Shown piece after piece: positions 60,507 to 64,000 of a stretch of DNA of 64,000 nt; within the stretch, counting starts at the first letter, position 1, and the number at the start of each line of letters is the position of its first letter. A program made the translations under genes and the position numbers. Under the pieces are notes generated by a model that was not told the origin of the DNA, did no database searches, and saw only the letters and a list, made by a program, of their open reading frames with translations. The stretch comes from Mesorhizobium sp. LSHC420B00 (GTDB lineage: Bacteria > Pseudomonadota > Alphaproteobacteria > Rhizobiales > Rhizobiaceae), in NCBI RefSeq assembly GCF_000503055.1, contig NZ_AYVY01000016.1, positions 293-64,292 of the forward strand, in the 5' to 3' direction.

Positions 60507-61163
60507 TCAGAAATCGGCTTCCTCGAAGTATTTGGCCTTCAGCCATGTGTTCGACGATCCGCTCCTGTAGCCGCTGTCGGCGCGCTTCGAGATGATGCTC
60601 TCGAGCCCCACCTTCTCGATGGCCCGAAAGATCGCTAGCGCACTGCTCTCGAAATGCTCTCTGTACTGGATCTTGCCGAGGCCGTGCTCAACGAGTTGCC
60701 ACAGCGCCTGCTTGCGCTGCAGCAGGGGCAAGGAGGCTAGATCGCGACCGTCGAGATGGAGGATATCGAACGCGACGAACACCAGCCGGCTCGGTTCGTG
60801 CCAGATCGCGGCTTCCAGCGCAGGGCAATGGGGAGCGCCCTGCTCGCCTGGAACAATGACCTCGCCGTCGATAATGGCAGCCCGGCATGGCAGCTCGGCA
60901 GCCAGCGCGATGGGCCAGTATTTCGTGGTCCAGTCACGGCCGTTCTTGCTGTACAGGCGCACGCCGCCTTTATCGATGATGATCTGCGTTCGGTAGCCGT
61001 CAAGGTTGACCTCGTGAACCCATCCGTCATCTTCGGGCGGCTCCGTGACCCGAGTCGGGATCTGCGGCGGAATGAACTCCAGCTGGCCGCCGTTCACCTT
61101 GGCACGCTTACTCAATGACGCCACCTTTGATCGCGCGGCGGCTGATCGGCACAGGCCCGACAT
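60507..61163 (-). CDS. Truncated ATP-dependent DNA-ligase-like protein with lost catalytic lysine
   Basis: A 218-residue protein resembling the adenylation domain of LigD/LigC-type ligases. The motif I region reads VHEVNLDGYRTQ where active ligases have K-x-DG-x-R. The nucleophile lysine is Asn53, encoded by AAC, one base from AAG. Other motifs are present: AIIDGEVIVPGE, LVFVAFDILHLDGRDL, and the motif IV region GLESIISKRADSGYR. The protein ends at LKAKYFEEADF, before the OB-fold domain. It can hardly seal nicks; it may be a decaying gene or a non-catalytic derivative. Start ATG 61163 is uncertain. Confidence 0.75.
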   Translation of the reverse strand: MSGLCRSAAARSKVASLSKRAKVNGGQLEFIPPQIPTRVTEPPEDDGWVHEVNLDGYRTQIIIDKGGVRLYSKNGRDWTTKYWPIALAAELPCRAAIIDGEVIVPGEQGAPHCPALEAAIWHEPSRLVFVAFDILHLDGRDLASLPLLQRKQALWQLVEHGLGKIQYREHFESSALAIFRAIEKVGLESIISKRADSGYRSGSSNTWLKAKYFEEADF

Positions 61164-61411
61164 CCCCCCAACTTGGACGCCTGCCGCCTGTGCCGAGCCC
61201 CCGCCGAGCCATTGCGAGCATCTGCGCACGAGGCCGGATTGTCGTTAGCTTGGCGTCCAAATACTTGTCCTGGTGTACATATTGGCTGTAGGCGCCGCGC
61301 TCCTGCACCTTCTCACTATCGGTGCGGGGCTCACGCATCGTCCCCGGCTGACCTATACTATCTCGGGTTGCCGCAAGCCTACGCAGTCCCCTGGCAAATT
61401 TCGGGACCTGG
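61164..61411. other. Intergenic stretch
   Basis: Roughly 250 bases between the ligase-like gene and the STAS-like gene; only noise-like frames. Confidence 0.4.
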
Positions 61412-61750
61412 TTAGTCCATCAAAAGCACCAGAGCGGGATGCAGCTTCTTCAGATTCGGCAATGATTTCGATTGCCAGGGTATGTCGGGCGTTCCACGCA
61501 CGACGAGTCGAACATCGGGATGCTTGCGCACCTCGATAGTAAATTTCGCCAGCAGGTTGATGCCGGAAGAGTTGAGAAAGTGAAGGTCCTTCAGATTGAG
61601 CGTAATGGAAGCGGGATTCGAGGCAAGCACACTGGTCGCCAACGCCGTGATAGGCGCACCGGCGTCGGAACTGGCAAGCCGCATTGCACCGTCGAAGAAA
61701 ATTTCGCTTCCTTCAGTCCATACGCGGTAGTCGTCTGTCTTGATTTCCAT
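61412..61750 (-). CDS. STAS-like regulator (slr1659 superfamily type)
   Basis: A 112-residue single-domain protein. The core SITLNLKDLHFLNSSGINLL matches the phosphorylatable-serine loop of STAS anti-anti-sigma proteins (F-L-N-S-S-G), with a following helix LAKFTIEV. It would be the switch protein acted on by the ATPase-type and SpoIIE-type genes just upstream. Last in the minus-strand cassette, 18 bases after the ATPase gene. Confidence 0.82.
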   Translation of the reverse strand: MEIKTDDYRVWTEGSEIFFDGAMRLASSDAGAPITALATSVLASNPASITLNLKDLHFLNSSGINLLAKFTIEVRKHPDVRLVVRGTPDIPWQSKSLPNLKKLHPALVLLMD

Positions 61751-61768
61751 AGCCTGGCTTCGTTTCCT

Positions 61769-62329
61769 CTAATTGTGAATTTGCGAGATCGGAATGGAGG
61801 CATATGTCTCCACGCAAATCCGATCGCTTTCGTTGGCGGCGCTGAATATCCAAGCCAGACGCGCGCCGTAGTCGCTCATCAACGTCAGTAATCCAAGTCC
61901 GGAGCCTCCTACGTCGGGGTTCGCGGCATTGGCTTCAATTCGCTGTATCAGCAGGTCCATGGGGTCGCCAACCGTGATGTCCTCCAGGAGACTTTGGAAC
62001 TCGGACGCATCTTCACCATCGAGGTCATTCGACACCTTGAGCTTGAAGCATTCCGAATCCATCGACGCCTCGATCAAGATCTCACCCGGTGCGCGAAACT
62101 TGACGGCATTTTCGATCAGTTCGTTGACCAGATATCCAATGCTGTGCCGCACTTCCATGTAGTCATTGCGGGACGACCGGAAGCGCAATGCGAAAAGATC
62201 GGCGATGAAGTCCGAGGTCGTGGCACAATGACGCCAACTCAAGTCGAGAGGTCCGTCGAACAGCCGCACGCGACTGACGCTCTCCTTCATCCCGATTGCA
62301 ACGTCAGGGGTCCCGAACAGCGTTGTCAT
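61769..62329 (-). CDS. ATP-binding (GHKL/HATPase) regulator, slr1658 superfamily type
   Basis: A 186-residue protein with an N-box IGYLVNELIENAVKFRAPGE and a G2-like VGGSGLGLLTLMSDYGARL, as in anti-sigma kinases of partner-switching systems. It would phosphorylate the STAS-like partner, which the SpoIIE phosphatase dephosphorylates. Starts two bases after the phosphatase stop, so the three genes form one operon. Confidence 0.85.
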   Translation of the reverse strand: MTTLFGTPDVAIGMKESVSRVRLFDGPLDLSWRHCATTSDFIADLFALRFRSSRNDYMEVRHSIGYLVNELIENAVKFRAPGEILIEASMDSECFKLKVSNDLDGEDASEFQSLLEDITVGDPMDLLIQRIEANAANPDVGGSGLGLLTLMSDYGARLAWIFSAANESDRICVETYASIPISQIHN

Positions 62330-62331
62330 GG

Positions 62332-64000
62332 CTATGTGTGCCTTATGATCACGAGGGTGATGTCGTCGTGGATCTTCTGGATCCCGATATGGGCCATGAG
62401 ATCCTCGATGATCCCGGTTTTGATTTCCTCGGCGCTCCCGCCTTGACGTTTTCGTGCGCTCTGGCAGAGGCGCTCGAACCCGAACAGCCTTCTGTCTTGG
62501 TCTTCCGCCTCGGTCACACCGTCGGTGTGCAGCACGATCACGTCGCCACTGCCGAACAGGATGTCGCGCGTAGCAATGAACTTCGAGATGTCATTCTCCA
62601 GGCCAACCGGCAGACCCAGATCCATCGTGTCGATGCGTTCGACGTCCCCGTCCGCACGCACGACGAGAACGTCCTCATGCTGGCCGGATAGCGTTACCCG
62701 CTCATCCTCGAAGTCAAGGAAGGCCAGCGAGAGATGCTTGCCGGTGTTCGTCCGCTCGATGTTCTTGTAGATCGCTCTGTTCAGCCGATCCAGAAACTGG
62801 TGCGGATCCGCCTCGTTGGTCTCCTGCAGCGCACGTGCAACGGATTGGACCATCAGCATCAGCACGCCGCTCTCGAGACCATGACCAGTCACGTCGCCGA
62901 TGCCGATCTTGACCCGTGACCCGTTCTGCAGGACGTCATAATAGTCACCGCCGACCTCGTCGGCCGGCCGCATGTAGGCCGCGATCTCCAGCCCCGGAAT
63001 CGCTTCGAGTTCGAATTGTTTCGGCAGGACCATCATCTGTATCTGCCTGGCGACCGCGAGTTCGGCGCCAAGGCGGATGTTCTCATCCTGCAACTTTTCG
63101 TTGAGTGCGGAAATCTCCTGATTGGCGTCCCCGAGTTCCCTGGTTCGTTCGTCGACGAGTTGCTCGAGGTTTTCCGTGTGAAAGCTGATCTGCTCGGCCA
63201 TCCGGTTGAAAGCGACCCCCACCGCTCCAACCTCGTCGCGCGTCGGAATGCTTACCCGGACTGAATAGTCTTTCGCCTGCAACCGCTTGGCGGCCCCGGC
63301 AAGCGCACTGAGGCCTGCAGTGATCCGCTTTGAAATTCCGAAGACAGCCGCAAAGACGATCAGGAGCGAAACGATAACTGCGATGACCTGGGTGATCAGG
63401 ATCCGGTTGGTTGCGCTTGAAATGCTCTGCTGCGCTGCAAAGAGGGAAGCATAAATTTCCCGTTCGGGGACGACGAAGCCAAGCATCAGGGTTTCGGCCG
63501 TGATGGACCCCGTACTATTCCAGAGATTGACTGGGTTTAGTCGGCGAAGTGCGACGATGTACGGTTGGGCTTTGCCGTTTTCCTCAATCGAAATATGCTT
63601 AATGACTGTCTTGTCGTCGGCGGGAAGTTCGAGCGCTGCGACGGTCGCGTGCGTACTCTTTTTGAGCGAGCGATCGAGGCCGGTAACGCCTTGACCTGCC
63701 GCACCACTTGCGATCTTGAGCCCGAGCATTTTCTCGCCTTCAGGCTTGATCGCGAGCACATTGCCGTTCGACATGGTGAGAAAACCGAAGCCCGTATCGG
63801 CGACCTTCACGCTTTCGACGATGTCAGCGAGTTGATCGAGCGTAACGTCGGCAGCGACCATGCCGGCGACATTACTGCGGTCTTTCGTCCAGAGTGGGTG
63901 GAAGAAGCTCACTATGAGCTTGCCGGTAATCGCGTCAATATAAGGAGCAGTCGCAGTGATGTCATCGCCCTTTACGGGGCGCGAATCGGGCTCCCTGATC
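62332..64000 (-). CDS. SpoIIE-family phosphatase with Cache-type sensor and HAMP domain (5' end outside window)
   Basis: The frame is open to the right edge, so the start is missing; 555 residues are visible. At the visible N-terminal side there is a periplasmic Cache-like sensor (ITGKLIVSFFHPLWTKDRSN, VADTGFGFLTMSNGNVLAIK). Then come a membrane segment (ITQVIAVIVSLLIVFAAVFG), a HAMP domain, a coiled coil (ELGDANQEISALNEKLQDEN) and a PP2C/SpoIIE domain with DEVGGDYYDV, IGDVTGHGLESGVLMLM and VIVLHTDGVTEAEDQD. It dephosphorylates the STAS-like switch protein in response to an outside signal. A GTG at 63912 is internal, not the start. Confidence 0.92.
   Translation of the reverse strand, partial: IREPDSRPVKGDDITATAPYIDAITGKLIVSFFHPLWTKDRSNVAGMVAADVTLDQLADIVESVKVADTGFGFLTMSNGNVLAIKPEGEKMLGLKIASGAAGQGVTGLDRSLKKSTHATVAALELPADDKTVIKHISIEENGKAQPYIVALRRLNPVNLWNSTGSITAETLMLGFVVPEREIYASLFAAQQSISSATNRILITQVIAVIVSLLIVFAAVFGISKRITAGLSALAGAAKRLQAKDYSVRVSIPTRDEVGAVGVAFNRMAEQISFHTENLEQLVDERTRELGDANQEISALNEKLQDENIRLGAELAVARQIQMMVLPKQFELEAIPGLEIAAYMRPADEVGGDYYDVLQNGSRVKIGIGDVTGHGLESGVLMLMVQSVARALQETNEADPHQFLDRLNRAIYKNIERTNTGKHLSLAFLDFEDERVTLSGQHEDVLVVRADGDVERIDTMDLGLPVGLENDISKFIATRDILFGSGDVIVLHTDGVTEAEDQDRRLFGFERLCQSARKRQGGSAEEIKTGIIEDLMAHIGIQKIHDDITLVIIRHT

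Overview
The window looks like a chromosome segment of an alphaproteobacterium of the order Hyphomicrobiales (Rhizobiales), most probably Mesorhizobium or a close relative. The evidence is the high GC content, a MucR/Ros-type regulator, EcfG-like stress promoters (GGAAC-N16/17-xGTT), a DUF3008 protein and a rhizobial-type type VI secretion (T6SS) layout. No replication, rRNA or tRNA genes were seen. This assignment is inferred from family composition, not from a database search.

Region 1 (1-5300) opens with the 3' end of a HWE/HisKA_2 sensor kinase. It is followed by a secreted YceI-OmpA fusion, an exported caspase-like protein with a C-terminal CxxCH motif, and several small poorly conserved genes, one of them frameshifted.

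Region 2 (5359-20328) is an envelope/T6SS accessory block, mostly on the minus strand: a DUF6931 protein, an OmpA-like protein, an M23 peptidase fused to a lytic-transglycosylase-like domain, a DUF1036 protein, a membrane Ser/Thr kinase, a PP2C phosphatase, and a first tagH-tssL-tssM set. A decayed molybdopterin-oxidoreductase gene lies inside it.

Region 3 (20634-47025) is the main T6SS locus. vgrG, a DUF6484 spike-like gene and a short TIGR02270-like gene are on the plus strand. A long minus-strand operon runs tssA-B-C-hcp-tssE-F-G-tagH-tssJ-K-L-M-tagF and continues into an effector cassette: DUF2169 adaptor, ketosynthase-like pseudo-enzyme, DUF4150 PAAR-like protein with an orphan C-terminal domain, and a propeller-like candidate immunity protein. 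clpV (tssH) is divergent from tssA. The window therefore holds every core tss gene, and tssL, tssM and tagH twice each. The duplicated module, linked to a kinase/phosphatase pair and peptidoglycan enzymes, is the most unusual system here.

Region 4 (47170-56230) holds a decayed superfamily-2 helicase gene, a strong 21-bp inverted repeat, mucR, and a BMP-type nucleoside/purine ABC transporter operon with adenine deaminase. A LysR regulator is divergent from that operon and is followed by a remnant of a second adenine-deaminase-like gene.

Region 5 (56480-64000) is a stress-type accessory region: small basic or hydrophilic proteins, a stress-type SDR oxidoreductase, DUF3008, several EcfG-like promoters, pseudogenes (phosphoribosyltransferase with internal deletion), a truncated DNA-ligase-like protein lacking the catalytic lysine, and a partner-switch cassette (SpoIIE phosphatase, ATPase-type regulator, STAS-like protein) cut by the right edge.
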